From NCBI GenBank assembly GCA_003141895.1, contig PLNT01000017.1:1-64000 (forward strand): 64,000 nt of DNA. The letters are read 5' to 3'. Positions 8,343 through 18,059 of the stretch are shown one piece after another. Made by a program: the position numbers and the translations under genes. How positions within the stretch are numbered: the stretch's first letter is position 1; each line of letters opens with the position of its first letter. Source of the DNA: Bacteroidales bacterium (GTDB lineage Bacteria > Bacteroidota > Bacteroidia > Bacteroidales > VadinHA17). The notes below the pieces were generated by a model, which was given only the letters and a program-made list of their open reading frames with translations, ran no database searches and had not been told where the DNA came from.

Positions 8343-9680
8343 TTAATTCAATTCTATGTGACCGATCCAGGCATAAGGAGGACGAAACTTTTTGTTGAAT
8401 TTTGCAGGTATTTCTCTGATCTTAAAATTCTCATTATTAAAGTTTACTTCAATTTGGTCATAATTAAAATCAGTTAAAATATACCTTTTAATCGAAAATG
8501 CTTTTGCTATAGAGGGAATTTTAAGTGGATCAAATCCCATAAAGCTTGCACATACCGCATCGGTGGCAACCGGGTTAGTACCACAAAAAATAAAACCTAA
8601 GGTCACCGTGTCAGGCGATTTAGGACCATCTCCTTCTCCTGCTATTATTCCATCTACCACTGTGATATATTGTTTTACTTCAGACCATTCATCTCTTCTC
8701 ATGGTTCCATCAGGATCACCATACATCAAAATTTTATTCAGGTCCAGTACTGTTCGCCATAGAGTATCGTTGCCATACCATGAACCACCTCTGATAGTCT
8801 GAGAATTATTGCCAAATAACTTTACCCCCAGTCTAAGTATCGGACTGAATATTTTGGCCAGATATGGTTTGATGAGAATTTTCTGATGAATTAAAGGCAT
8901 CAGGAAACTTTCAATTACAGACTTTGAATTTTTTACAGGAAACTGGTCGCCACCATCCTCAAAAGTTCCAATAGAATTATGTGGCAGATAGTTCTTATAT
9001 GTATTTATTCCTACAAGATTTTTCAAACTACAGGTTATCCCGGCCTTTTTATGCGTTTTTAATTTTGGGAGATTAATAAAAACATCTGCTTCAATTACTG
9101 AGCGAGAAACACGGTACAGGTTATTTGATCCGTCGTGGGCCTGATTTGTTTCATTGATATTTGAATCAGCTCCAAAATATCCGTTTTTGGGAGAATGCGA
9201 AAAGAACTCGCTGGTGTTATCTACTAAATTGATTTGTGTACTTCCATATGGGTCACCTGGTAATTTTTTTCGTTCAACAACCACATTGCCATCGCTTATC
9301 CATTCATCTTCGCGCAAATCAATTATATCTAAGATAATACCTGTTTCGTTGGCCATCTTTTTCCATAACGGCACAGGATAATGGGATATAATTTCTTCAA
9401 ATGAAGCTGAAGTTTCCGGTCCGTCAATAATACTAATACTCCCTAGTCCCTGGAGTTTTTCAAGAACTTTTTTTAAGACTGCAGTAATTACAGTAGGGTG
9501 CGTTATAACCTGTTCCCATTCTTTAGGTCGGGAAATATGTGATTCTCGGATCCAATTAGGTTTAAGAACGATTTTAAACCCAGGGATTATTAATGAAAAA
9601 ACATTATCAGGTAACCTTTGATAAATATCATCGACAATGTACTCGTCTAATTTAATGGCATAAACAGTTGACTCTGACAT
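8343..9680 (-). CDS. DUF362 domain protein
   Basis: 445 residues with the DUF362 pattern: VLKPNWI near residue 38, IIDGPETSASFEEI near 100, NLPKLKTHKKAGITCSLKN near 220, and VATDAVCASFMGFDP near 395. Many DUF362 proteins carry a C-terminal ferredoxin domain; none is seen here. The biochemical role is unknown. Tight linkage (3 bases) to the CapK-like adenylate-forming enzyme repeats an arrangement of modification genes inside polysaccharide loci and suggests a shared substrate, perhaps a non-sugar substituent. That suggestion is inference. No signal peptide is evident, so it is likely cytoplasmic. Confidence 0.8.
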   Translation of the reverse strand: MSESTVYAIKLDEYIVDDIYQRLPDNVFSLIIPGFKIVLKPNWIRESHISRPKEWEQVITHPTVITAVLKKVLEKLQGLGSISIIDGPETSASFEEIISHYPVPLWKKMANETGIILDIIDLREDEWISDGNVVVERKKLPGDPYGSTQINLVDNTSEFFSHSPKNGYFGADSNINETNQAHDGSNNLYRVSRSVIEADVFINLPKLKTHKKAGITCSLKNLVGINTYKNYLPHNSIGTFEDGGDQFPVKNSKSVIESFLMPLIHQKILIKPYLAKIFSPILRLGVKLFGNNSQTIRGGSWYGNDTLWRTVLDLNKILMYGDPDGTMRRDEWSEVKQYITVVDGIIAGEGDGPKSPDTVTLGFIFCGTNPVATDAVCASFMGFDPLKIPSIAKAFSIKRYILTDFNYDQIEVNFNNENFKIREIPAKFNKKFRPPYAWIGHIELN

Positions 9681-9717
9681 CTTACTAAATAAAAATGATA
9701 TCGTATTCTTTTAACAT

Positions 9718-10818
9718 TCAGATGCTTAATACTTTTTCATATAATTGGGCTTGTGCTTTTAAACTATAATAACTTGTTACCGTTATTTCTGCATTTCTGG
9801 AATATACTGACCATATTTCTCGATCTTTTATAAGCATCCTAATATTCGACACATAAGAGTGGATATCATCATAACTGTTAATGAGGATACCATTCATTTT
9901 ATTTTTAACCGCATCAGAAGTATTTCCAACATCTGATACAATCGGAACACAACCACAACTCATTGATTCAAGCATGGCAGTCGAAAGACCCTCATTTGTG
10001 GAAGGAAGAACAAATATTTTTGATTGTTGATAGTAGAATTCCGGATTATCAACAAATCCAATACACTTAATGTTTTTTTGAAGACCCAGAGTGATGATTT
10101 CTCTTTCAACTGATTTTTTTAGATATCCGTCACCCAACAAAACACAATTAAAGTCTTTAAATTCCAATACCAACTCCTTTACTATTTCCAATATTCTTAA
10201 AGGGCCTTTATTTGTATCAAATTTCCCAACAAATATCAAATCAATCTCCCGATATTTTAAATGATTTCTGAATCTGCTCAAATCAATACTTCCATTAAAA
10301 ACATAAGCCTTACGAGTATCAATACCCTCTTTTTTAAGATATTCCAGGTCCTTATTACCTTTGCATGTAATTGCCCAACTATGCTTTATTATGAACAAAT
10401 TTAATGTTTTCCAAAATTTGGGGAATCTAAATTCTGTTTCGATTTCTTCCTTGCCTCCAATTATTGAAATAATACAGAACCGATTTAATAATTTGGAAAT
10501 AACAAAACTATAAAGTCCTTTTGGCAGGGTATATACTCCATTTATAAAGTCTGGTCGATATTTAAGTACATAATAAAAGAGTTGAAGTGGTTCATAAAAC
10601 CATCTTAAGATACGAATGAAAAAATAAGACTTTCCCTTACTAAAAAACGCTGGAAGGGTGATATATGATAATTTTTCATTTTGTAAATTTCCATCAGATT
10701 CACTGAAGGCATAAACTTTGCGAATGGACTCTATACTGCAAATCGGGGCCAATTTACTAGTTGATAAATTTCCCCCCAATCTTCCCAGAATCACGAATAC
10801 TATCAAACCATTCTTCAC
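9718..10818 (-). CDS. Glycosyltransferase family 4
   Basis: 366 residues with a GT-B fold. The C-terminal donor site shows IFVLPSTNEGLSTAMLESM, with the EX7E pair at Glu276 and Glu284, preceded by LIFVGKFDTNKGP and CIGFVDNPEFYY. The N-terminal half is the weakly conserved acceptor domain. A retaining transferase that adds one sugar to the lipid-linked repeat unit at the inner membrane is the usual role; donor and acceptor cannot be predicted. The start is GTG at 10818. Confidence 0.85.
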   Translation of the reverse strand: MKNGLIVFVILGRLGGNLSTSKLAPICSIESIRKVYAFSESDGNLQNEKLSYITLPAFFSKGKSYFFIRILRWFYEPLQLFYYVLKYRPDFINGVYTLPKGLYSFVISKLLNRFCIISIIGGKEEIETEFRFPKFWKTLNLFIIKHSWAITCKGNKDLEYLKKEGIDTRKAYVFNGSIDLSRFRNHLKYREIDLIFVGKFDTNKGPLRILEIVKELVLEFKDFNCVLLGDGYLKKSVEREIITLGLQKNIKCIGFVDNPEFYYQQSKIFVLPSTNEGLSTAMLESMSCGCVPIVSDVGNTSDAVKNKMNGILINSYDDIHSYVSNIRMLIKDREIWSVYSRNAEITVTSYYSLKAQAQLYEKVLSI

Positions 10819-10855
10819 CCTAAAATTTAGCTAACTCGATTTTTTGTGTAGATCT

Positions 10856-11587
10856 CTATGTTTGCATATTGTTTCTAACATTTGAAACAAATAATAGTAT
10901 TTCGCCGCCTAATGGTTGAATTAATTTGCTATTCAATATTTTACTTTGAACAAATCCACGAACACGATTCGGAATCAAACTAAATCCGGGCAGTGATGGC
11001 CAGTAATTGACTTTTTTAAAGTATTCTAATTTATTCTTTCTCAATTCTTTCCTGATTACCCGAAAAGAATTGCTATTCACTTTGTAATTAAGACTTTTCC
11101 CAAACATTTTTTTTATTTCGCCTAATAATTTTACTATTAATGATATAATGTTGTTACTATTTGTAAATTGAATTATCAATGTTCCATCGCAATCCAGTAA
11201 TTGTGATACTTTAGAAATTGTCATTTCAACTGAATTAACATGTGCAAGAACTCCGATTAAAAATAAATAGTCATATTTTTTTACATAATTAAAACTATCA
11301 AGGTCAATATTCACAAATTCAGCATTCTGATGATATTCTTGAGGTATTCTTGATCGAACTATATCAAGCATTTTATCGGACAAATCGAGAAAAGTAATTT
11401 TGTTGTTTTCTATATATGGCAATGTAACTTCCCCATTACCACAACCAATATCAAGAATAATTTTGTTTTTTAACTCTGGCAGGTTTCTATTAATTAAGCT
11501 TGATCTTGATGCAATTCCAAATTTATTTTTTAAATAGTTATCGGTTTGGTCAAAGTAGTTTTTCACTCTCCGTGATCTGGTTTGCAT
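10856..11587 (-). CDS. Class I SAM-dependent methyltransferase
   Basis: 243 residues. SAM-binding motif I is ILDIGCGNGEV at 44-54, followed by FLDLSDKML and a motif-III-like LDCDGTLIIQFTN. The C-terminal half is basic and hydrophobic, as in methyltransferases acting on lipid-linked glycans. Which hydroxyl is methylated is unknown. It is one of eight methyltransferase-like genes in the operon. Confidence 0.8.
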   Translation of the reverse strand: MQTRSRRVKNYFDQTDNYLKNKFGIASRSSLINRNLPELKNKIILDIGCGNGEVTLPYIENNKITFLDLSDKMLDIVRSRIPQEYHQNAEFVNIDLDSFNYVKKYDYLFLIGVLAHVNSVEMTISKVSQLLDCDGTLIIQFTNSNNIISLIVKLLGEIKKMFGKSLNYKVNSNSFRVIRKELRKNKLEYFKKVNYWPSLPGFSLIPNRVRGFVQSKILNSKLIQPLGGEILLFVSNVRNNMQT

Positions 11588-11617
11588 AGCTTTTATCTAA
11601 GAAAATAAAACAATATT

Positions 11618-12601
11618 TTATTGTTGACAAACTTCATGAGGAGAATCCATTCCAAACCAGTTTTTTGCGCTGTGTATCTTTAGAATTAATTTTTTTGGTA
11701 AGATTGTCATTAAGAATAATATAATCGTTGATATTCTAAAAGGCTTGATTTTCATCGCTAAAATCAAATTTTCCCTTGCTTTCATTGGTGAATAATTGTT
11801 CCATAAATACTTCCGCGATAAATGCATATGATAATTAAAAAGTCTGCCCTTTTTATCTGTTGCTAGTTTGAACTCTATTAATTGTTTACGATTCTCTTCA
11901 CTAATCCCTTTATTAGCAATAGTATCCTTATAGATATTGTTTGTAATAATTGCTTCTTTCCCTGATTTTGTGGACGCACTAAAAGGCATTAATCGATATT
12001 TGATAAGCGGTTTTTCAAGATTTGCCATTTTCCCGTACTCTTTCATCTGGTTCCACAATAATGCATCTTCAAAAATATATAGCTTATCATCAGTATGATA
12101 ACCCCCACAAATTTGGTACACGTTCTTTCGGAACATAACTGCACTATGAAAAAAAGGAACATCTGGCAATTTATTATAGATATCGTTATGAGCTAGCGGT
12201 AAACAAGAGGTGTATATGTATTCCAGATTCTTGTCTACTACCTCAGCATTTGACCCAACTAAAATATATTCCTTGTTCTCTTTCAAAAAATTAATCTGTC
12301 GTTCTAATCTTTTAGGCAAAGCAATATCATCTGCATCTAATATTGCTATGTATTCTCCTTTGGAAATTTTTATACCATTATCTCTCGCTATTGAAGGGCC
12401 ATGATTCTCTTGTTCAATCAAAATAATTCTGCTATCTTTTATATTCCCGATTATACTAGATGTTTTATCTATCGAACCGTCGTTAATAATAATTAATTCA
12501 AAATCCGTAAACGATTGCTCCAGAATGCTTTCTACTGATTCACTAATTGTCTCCTCCGCATTATAGGCACACATTATAACTGAGATACAAATCTCTCTCA
12601 T
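11618..12601 (-). CDS. Glycosyltransferase family 2
   Basis: 327 residues with a GT-A domain: SVIMCAYNAEETI at 8-20, IINDGSIDKT at 38-47, and the metal-binding ILDADD at 87-92. A receptor-like region follows (FFHSAVMFRK, EDALLW), and the C-terminus has an amphipathic stretch. An inverting transferase adding a sugar to the growing unit is likely. Its start overlaps the stop of the FkbM methyltransferase gene by 4 bases (ATGA), so translation is coupled to that gene. Confidence 0.86.
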   Translation of the reverse strand: MREICISVIMCAYNAEETISESVESILEQSFTDFELIIINDGSIDKTSSIIGNIKDSRIILIEQENHGPSIARDNGIKISKGEYIAILDADDIALPKRLERQINFLKENKEYILVGSNAEVVDKNLEYIYTSCLPLAHNDIYNKLPDVPFFHSAVMFRKNVYQICGGYHTDDKLYIFEDALLWNQMKEYGKMANLEKPLIKYRLMPFSASTKSGKEAIITNNIYKDTIANKGISEENRKQLIEFKLATDKKGRLFNYHMHLSRKYLWNNYSPMKARENLILAMKIKPFRISTIILFLMTILPKKLILKIHSAKNWFGMDSPHEVCQQ

Positions 12602-13395
12602 CTTAATTCGGCAAAATAGTTTACTGTCAAAAATATCTCCTGTGTTTCATGATAGTGGAGTATTGGTATTAAACCATTCTGAACTATTCTAAAAATTTTG
12701 TACTTTTCACTAAGTAGATAATAAAAATCCTGAAAGTATGTTTTAGAGTCTATATTACATCCACCAAACTCAAATTGAATAAATCTGATTCCCCCATTAC
12801 AAATCATTTTTTCAGCACCCTGGAGAACTTTTAATTCATGGCCCTCAACATCAATTTTCAGGAAATCAATATGGTCAACTCCATTCTTAACACAGAAACT
12901 ATCTATTGTTGTAAGGTCAATTTCTTCAGTTTTGTCCATTTTAATGTTTAAATGATCCAGTCTACGATTGTAAACTGAAGTTAATCCTGATGAGTGTGAA
13001 GCCGAAAATAAAGATTGTCTGTTGTTTTTATCCCCTAATCCAAAATTAACCGGTATAACATTAATAATTCCTTCTGTTTTTTGTGTCAACATTTTAAATG
13101 TCTCAGTCGATGGTTCAAATGAAAATATCTGATGGTCTTTCTCTTTAAAAAAATCATTTAAAGCCAATGTATACTCACCAATATTTGCACCAACGTCAAA
13201 TAAAATTATTTTTTTTGTTCCAACTAATCTCGTGTATATGTATTTAATAACTTTCAATTCCCCACTTTGTCTGAAATCTTCACCCCGACCATAATTCATT
13301 AATTTAAGAAACTTCGGATATACTCTTACAAATGCTCTTTGAAGTACCATTGAATTGAAAAAAATCCGAAATATGTTTTTAAATATTTTCCTCAT
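12598..13395 (-). CDS. FkbM family methyltransferase
   Basis: 265 residues. The FkbM signature is visible: LFDVGANIGEYTLAL (65-79), FSFEPS, IDFLKIDVEGHELKVLQG, and the typical FEFGGCN block. FkbM enzymes O-methylate hydroxyls, and many sit in polysaccharide loci. The N-terminal 30 residues are basic and hydrophobic and may touch the membrane. A second FkbM gene lies at 16473-17264. Confidence 0.87.
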   Translation of the reverse strand: MRKIFKNIFRIFFNSMVLQRAFVRVYPKFLKLMNYGRGEDFRQSGELKVIKYIYTRLVGTKKIILFDVGANIGEYTLALNDFFKEKDHQIFSFEPSTETFKMLTQKTEGIINVIPVNFGLGDKNNRQSLFSASHSSGLTSVYNRRLDHLNIKMDKTEEIDLTTIDSFCVKNGVDHIDFLKIDVEGHELKVLQGAEKMICNGGIRFIQFEFGGCNIDSKTYFQDFYYLLSEKYKIFRIVQNGLIPILHYHETQEIFLTVNYFAELR

Positions 13396-13443
13396 CGAAA
13401 AAATAAGAATCAGACAATTTGTTTTTTAAAGAATATCTTAGCT

Positions 13444-14598
13444 TTATTTATCCAGAGTTTTAAAAAGATCTTGAAATCTCTTTTGATAGGAATGACAATT
13501 AATTGCTCTTTTATATGCATTTTGTCTAATTATCAATGCTTCTTTTTCATGATTAAGGTAAAACATGATCTTATCAATAAGTTCAAATTCATTTCTATAG
13601 GTCAATATTTCTTTATCTACCTGATAAAATAATTCAAGCTCTTCAAAATAATTTGTGATATATAAGCCACCTGTCATAGGAACTTCAAATTCTCTAAGAT
13701 GCACGTGTTGCTTTAATCCATCACCTGGAATATTATTGAAAGAAAACACTTCGGTAAACCCTAAATTTATTCTAGTCTGATTGAATATTCTTACCATTTC
13801 AAAATCTGTAACAGGATAGTGAAACCGGTTACGGTTGTTTTCTCTCAATTGGTTTAAAAGATCATCATATTGTATCCTGGATGATTGAATAAACCTCTTT
13901 TGATTATTGATAGTGAAAAACAAGCTCGTTAAATTTAAATATCTTTCTATCTCTTTTTTAAATTTCTTTAACCTTGGATTGGGCTTGTTAATTAACCAAT
14001 TCGGTCCAAAACAATCTACGGATAATCCATTTAAAACCAGCTGATTGATATAATAGCTTCTTTTTGAATAGGCAGATCCTATAAAAGATAAATCGTACTT
14101 AAATTCCAGGTTTTGAGGATAATAATATTTTGGATTTACAGCCATTGGAAACCAAACATGATTTGCTCTAATTGAGTTGAATTTTATCTCTGCATCCTTT
14201 TCGGAGTGCAGATTATAATCAAAAAGTGGAGAAATATGCTCGATTAAATGAAACTGATGAGTATTATTACAAGAAAAATTCGCCATTGGAACTCCTATGC
14301 CTTTAATTGATTGTAATACACAATCTTCTATATCGAGATCTGTTAAATAAGAAAAGAAAAAATCAAAAGGTTTACTTAAATGCTCTTTCCTGAATATAGT
14401 AATAAGCTCGTTGCTGAATATCTCCTTAAATTTTTTGCTTCTGAACGGAATCTTGTATTTCAGTGCGATTTCGTCCATTCTTAGCAAAAAAACCTCATGC
14501 CCTATTTCAAGTAATGGTTCATAAAGGTTATGGTACCATGTCATTGATCCCGGAACAGAAAGATTAGTTGAAGGATGGAGTGTTAAGAATATTCGCAT
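13444..14598 (-). CDS. CgeB-like glycosyltransferase
   Basis: 384 residues. The C-terminal pattern (LGFTEVFSF, LREFEVPMTGGLYITNYFEELELFY, then RQNAYKRAINCHSYQKRFQDL) is that of the CgeB/Glyco_trans_1_2 family, which has a GT-B fold. A glycosyltransferase role in unit assembly is expected; the sugar is unknown. Gaps of 45-48 bases separate it from its neighbours. Confidence 0.75.
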   Translation of the reverse strand: MRIFLTLHPSTNLSVPGSMTWYHNLYEPLLEIGHEVFLLRMDEIALKYKIPFRSKKFKEIFSNELITIFRKEHLSKPFDFFFSYLTDLDIEDCVLQSIKGIGVPMANFSCNNTHQFHLIEHISPLFDYNLHSEKDAEIKFNSIRANHVWFPMAVNPKYYYPQNLEFKYDLSFIGSAYSKRSYYINQLVLNGLSVDCFGPNWLINKPNPRLKKFKKEIERYLNLTSLFFTINNQKRFIQSSRIQYDDLLNQLRENNRNRFHYPVTDFEMVRIFNQTRINLGFTEVFSFNNIPGDGLKQHVHLREFEVPMTGGLYITNYFEELELFYQVDKEILTYRNEFELIDKIMFYLNHEKEALIIRQNAYKRAINCHSYQKRFQDLFKTLDK

Positions 14599-14643
14599 TA
14601 AGATGTCAATGTTCTTATTGGGGGCTTGCTCAACCCGGATTTG

Positions 14644-15687
14644 CTATCTCTTTATAATTCTAAAAACGGTTTTTGTCTTCCTCATAATGAGAAATATTTT
14701 ATTTATAAGAGAGCCACGAAGCGATATTCTAAAATCACCTCCCTTACTTTTAAAAGCAGGTTTAGAAAAATATCCCGGATGACTTTGTTTTAAAATATCA
14801 AAAAATGATAAAAGCTCACGAGCTTGTTTTTCAATTGAAAGGTTTTCGACTACATATTCCCGGGGGTTGTAATGTGACAGGTTGCTTGAAATCTCATATA
14901 TCGTATCTTTCAGTTCCGAAATATCATTAATTATAATCCCACATCGATTGTCAAAATAAGGACTGCAGGAAGGCTTAAAACTTCTCAATTTCTCCGGAAA
15001 AATCTGGTCATTTTTGGAGGGAGACTCAAAAAGAGAATTTACATTACAAACTATCATTGGCAATCCTGAAGCAAGAGCTTCCAGCAATCCTATCCCCTGG
15101 CTCTCCGAAAGCCCAATCCATATTCCAAATTTTGAATTTGACAATGTCTCTTTGTATTTAGTTTCTGTATATTCTCCATATTTAATAACCTTTGGATTTA
15201 ATCCCATTTTATTAACTATCGAAACAGCCTGTTTCAACAATAAAGGATCACGCCTTTTGAAATAAATCATTACATCAGAACGATCAGAAACCTCTCGCTT
15301 AAGATTAAAATCTTCTATATTTATTCCTGCCGGCCATAATTGGATCGGACATTCAGAGAATCCACAGATATTCCATAAATCAATGCACCATTGGGACGGC
15401 GACAGATAAATACAGTTTACTAACGAAGGTCTTAAGCTTGGGAGATCGCTTGGTAGAACAACAATATTAGGACCAATTAGTGCCGGTGTTTTATTTATTC
15501 CCACTTCTATTAATCCTTCAATAGAATCATGAATCCAATTGTATTTAAAATGTCTTATATCTTTATTTATTTCAAATGGATAGCCAATTTTGTTAAGCCC
15601 ACTTATTGTATTTGTAATTACCTTATTTGGACCTCCAACTTTACCAACTTTGAATGACTCTGAAACTATATTTAAAGGCTCTTTCAA
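14644..15687 (-). CDS. Glycosyltransferase family 1/4-like
   Basis: 347 residues. The recognisable part is the C-terminal donor domain (FGIWIGLSESQGIGLLEALASGLPMIVCN), where the glutamate spacing fits GT4. The N-terminus has GKVGGPNKVITNTISGL, a GT-B opening loop. The TTG start at 15687 is chosen because an in-frame stop lies 12 bases upstream and the next residues already align with the family; there is no nearby ATG. Confidence 0.75.
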   Translation of the reverse strand: MKEPLNIVSESFKVGKVGGPNKVITNTISGLNKIGYPFEINKDIRHFKYNWIHDSIEGLIEVGINKTPALIGPNIVVLPSDLPSLRPSLVNCIYLSPSQWCIDLWNICGFSECPIQLWPAGINIEDFNLKREVSDRSDVMIYFKRRDPLLLKQAVSIVNKMGLNPKVIKYGEYTETKYKETLSNSKFGIWIGLSESQGIGLLEALASGLPMIVCNVNSLFESPSKNDQIFPEKLRSFKPSCSPYFDNRCGIIINDISELKDTIYEISSNLSHYNPREYVVENLSIEKQARELLSFFDILKQSHPGYFSKPAFKSKGGDFRISLRGSLINKIFLIMRKTKTVFRIIKR

Positions 15688-15700
15688 TAAGATTTGTCAG

Positions 15701-16525
15701 TTAATTTTTTATCATCTCAAAAATGCCACATCCATAAGAACATCCAAAACTTGTTTTAATATTATCAGGGGTTAGTTCAGCGTTTTCATGTAGTTCCCCT
15801 TTGTCATCTATATAAGAGAAAAAAAGAACTGTAAACTTACCTTCGAATATCTTTAGTAAATAAGAAATACTGAATACTCTATGCGCATTGAATTCAATTC
15901 TTTGAGGTCCGATTGGAGATGAAAAATAAAATCTTCCTCCCTCCTTTAGAACTATATAAATTGATTCAATCCCGTTAAGGTGGCCGAAAGGATTCAATGG
16001 GTCCCCATAACGGCCTAATCCGAAATGTTCAAGAGCATGCAAACATGAAATTGAATCGGTATAGTCGGTTAAACTGATATCCGGTTTCATAAAATCAGCT
16101 TTTCTGAATATGATATTTCTGTTGCATAAATACATAGGCCTTATATCAAAAACTTCAATTTCCCTGAAAGCTGCTACATGAGCTACAAATCCATCAACCC
16201 GTGACCCAATGTCAACATGTTTTACCGGCTTGTTTATAAAAATCCTGGTCGCAACAAATAGATCCTGATAAAAATAATGATCAGCCAGGTTCCCATTAGT
16301 ATCAGTTTTGTCAGCCATAACAGGATGCATTCTTCCAAAATGAAAATCGGAATATTCTTTTGATTTATGCCTGAATTTAAAATAATCTCTTAAAAACCAG
16401 GGTAATCCTATAATATTATAAACAAATATTCTTGGATTGAATCCCCAGAATAAGAAAAAGTTTCTTATCCTTCTAAGCATTGATGGGATTTTCAATTTTG
16501 ACAAAAATATCTCCGCAAGTTTCAT
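15701..16525 (-). CDS. DUF268 family protein, methyltransferase-like
   Basis: 274 residues. HVDIGSRVDGFVAHVAAF resembles a SAM-binding loop, and SCLHALEHFGLGRYGD with LKEGGRFYFSSPIG is diagnostic of DUF268, a family found in polysaccharide clusters and thought to be methyltransferase-like. The biochemical role is not established. The chosen ATG (16525) overlaps the upstream FkbM gene by 53 bases. An alternative ATG at 16480 (residue 16, MLRRIRNFF) would reduce this to 8 bases; AGGA upstream of 16525 slightly favours the longer form. Confidence 0.75.
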   Translation of the reverse strand: MKLAEIFLSKLKIPSMLRRIRNFFLFWGFNPRIFVYNIIGLPWFLRDYFKFRHKSKEYSDFHFGRMHPVMADKTDTNGNLADHYFYQDLFVATRIFINKPVKHVDIGSRVDGFVAHVAAFREIEVFDIRPMYLCNRNIIFRKADFMKPDISLTDYTDSISCLHALEHFGLGRYGDPLNPFGHLNGIESIYIVLKEGGRFYFSSPIGPQRIEFNAHRVFSISYLLKIFEGKFTVLFFSYIDDKGELHENAELTPDNIKTSFGCSYGCGIFEMIKN

Positions 16526-17264
16526 TATTCATTATTTCCTTAATCTGAGTAAGGAAAGCTTCCGGATCCAGAAAAGATTCAAATATAAATTTTTCTGGTA
16601 ATCCAAGTACAGCATTTAGTCTAATTTGGCCGAATGTTGATAGGTATTCAATACATTTCTTTGCATCATCAAAAAACTCGGAAACAAACTCAAAAGAAAT
16701 TAACTTGACTGGTGAACTAAGACCTTTAAGAACATTAAATTCAAAACCTTCAACATCAATTTTTATATAATCGGGGGATCCATAATCTTTTACCAGGTCA
16801 TCGAGTGTTGATACTTCAACATTAATAGTTCTTCCTTCTGAATATTTATTTGAAAACCGTCCTTTCTCTTTCCATTGATCTGACATTGTTGAAATTGTAT
16901 TCTCAGTGGAGCTGATTGAAAGTGATAAAGTACCATTTGTGTTTGAAAGACCTTTCTCAATAACTGTTAAGTCCTTGTTCGATCTAAATCTTTTCGTTAA
17001 TTTCCTAACACAATCTGATTGGGGTTCAAGTGCTACAACCCTGGCTCCAAGTTTTAAAAAGATTTCGGATTTATCCCCTATGTTGGCTCCCACATCAAAA
17101 CAAAGCTGTCCTGGTTTAATCAGGGATGAATAAAAAGTAAGTTCTTTCTTTTTGTTTTGTTTAATTATGTTAGTATTCAAAATATCATACAAATATTTTT
17201 CTGCCCTTTTTGCAACCCTGTAAATGCCTAAAAAAGAAGCAATCTTCTTTAATCTTTTCGACAA
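16473..17264 (-). CDS. FkbM family methyltransferase
   Basis: 263 residues. LCFDVGANIGDKSEIFLKLGA, VALEPQ, and DYIKIDVEGFEFNVLKGL give the FkbM fold and SAM site. It differs considerably from the FkbM gene at 12598-13395, so it probably methylates a different position. The start is TTG at 17264; no ATG is available upstream in frame near it. Its 3' end overlaps the DUF268 gene. Confidence 0.85.
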   Translation of the reverse strand: MSKRLKKIASFLGIYRVAKRAEKYLYDILNTNIIKQNKKKELTFYSSLIKPGQLCFDVGANIGDKSEIFLKLGARVVALEPQSDCVRKLTKRFRSNKDLTVIEKGLSNTNGTLSLSISSTENTISTMSDQWKEKGRFSNKYSEGRTINVEVSTLDDLVKDYGSPDYIKIDVEGFEFNVLKGLSSPVKLISFEFVSEFFDDAKKCIEYLSTFGQIRLNAVLGLPEKFIFESFLDPEAFLTQIKEIMNNETCGDIFVKIENPINA

Positions 17265-17321
17265 ATGCTTTGATTTTTAAGTTAATATGTATGAAACTGA
17301 CAGTTAATCATCATTCTTCAT

Positions 17322-18047
17322 TCAACGATACCTATTCAATATAGTATTATTTTCATCGGCCTGAACTTTTGTATTTGTAACAGTCAGATTTCCCGAATGA
17401 GTAAAAAAAATACCTCCAATAGTTCTTATTCCCTGGAATGTTACATTCATGTAAGCAGCCCTGGCAAACCAATCAAAATCACCAGCAACAATTAATGTCT
17501 CATCAAAAGGTCCGATTTTGTCAAAAACGCTTCGATGAAACATGAAAAAGGGACCGCATAGACATCCTTTCATAAAGATTTTGCGATCGTATGGCGTTGC
17601 CATTACATTTTTAATGTAGGGAACAGGAAAGTTCATTTTCTTATTAAAAACTGATAATCTAATAGTGCCTATTATTATGAATGAAAAATACACAAATTGA
17701 ACGCCTTTTCGTAGTTCATGAATTCCTTTTAAAAGGGCTTTTGGAAACCTAATGTCATCAACGTTCCAAAATGTAATAATTTCTGATGACGCTTCCCTGA
17801 TTCCTCTGTTCCACGAAGCGTAAAGAGTCTCCCGGGGAACTCTTATTGTTTTAAGATTATCTATTTGATGCTCCCACAGTATATTTTCTTCAATAATACT
17901 AATATCATTCGCAATTAAAATAAACTCAATGGCCAATTTAAGTTTTATCCCTTTTTTTTGGAATGATTCGATCCGGCGTAAGTATTTGGATAAGAATAAC
18001 TCGCTTTTATATATTGAAGTAATAATTGAAATTTCCCGATTCTCCAT
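17322..18047 (-). CDS. Glycosyltransferase family 2 (short)
   Basis: 241 residues, GT-A fold. Visible blocks are SIITSIYKSELFL (7-19), the donor/metal motif FWNVDDIRFP, and later GPFFMFHRSVFDKIGPFDETL with GDFDWFARAA. These match GT2 enzymes in which the usual DxD reads NVDD. Inverting sugar transfer to a lipid-linked acceptor is expected; the sugar is unknown. It starts 12 bases after the acyltransferase gene. Confidence 0.83.
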   Translation of the reverse strand: MENREISIITSIYKSELFLSKYLRRIESFQKKGIKLKLAIEFILIANDISIIEENILWEHQIDNLKTIRVPRETLYASWNRGIREASSEIITFWNVDDIRFPKALLKGIHELRKGVQFVYFSFIIIGTIRLSVFNKKMNFPVPYIKNVMATPYDRKIFMKGCLCGPFFMFHRSVFDKIGPFDETLIVAGDFDWFARAAYMNVTFQGIRTIGGIFFTHSGNLTVTNTKVQADENNTILNRYR

Positions 18048-18059
18048 TTTGCAAGAAAA

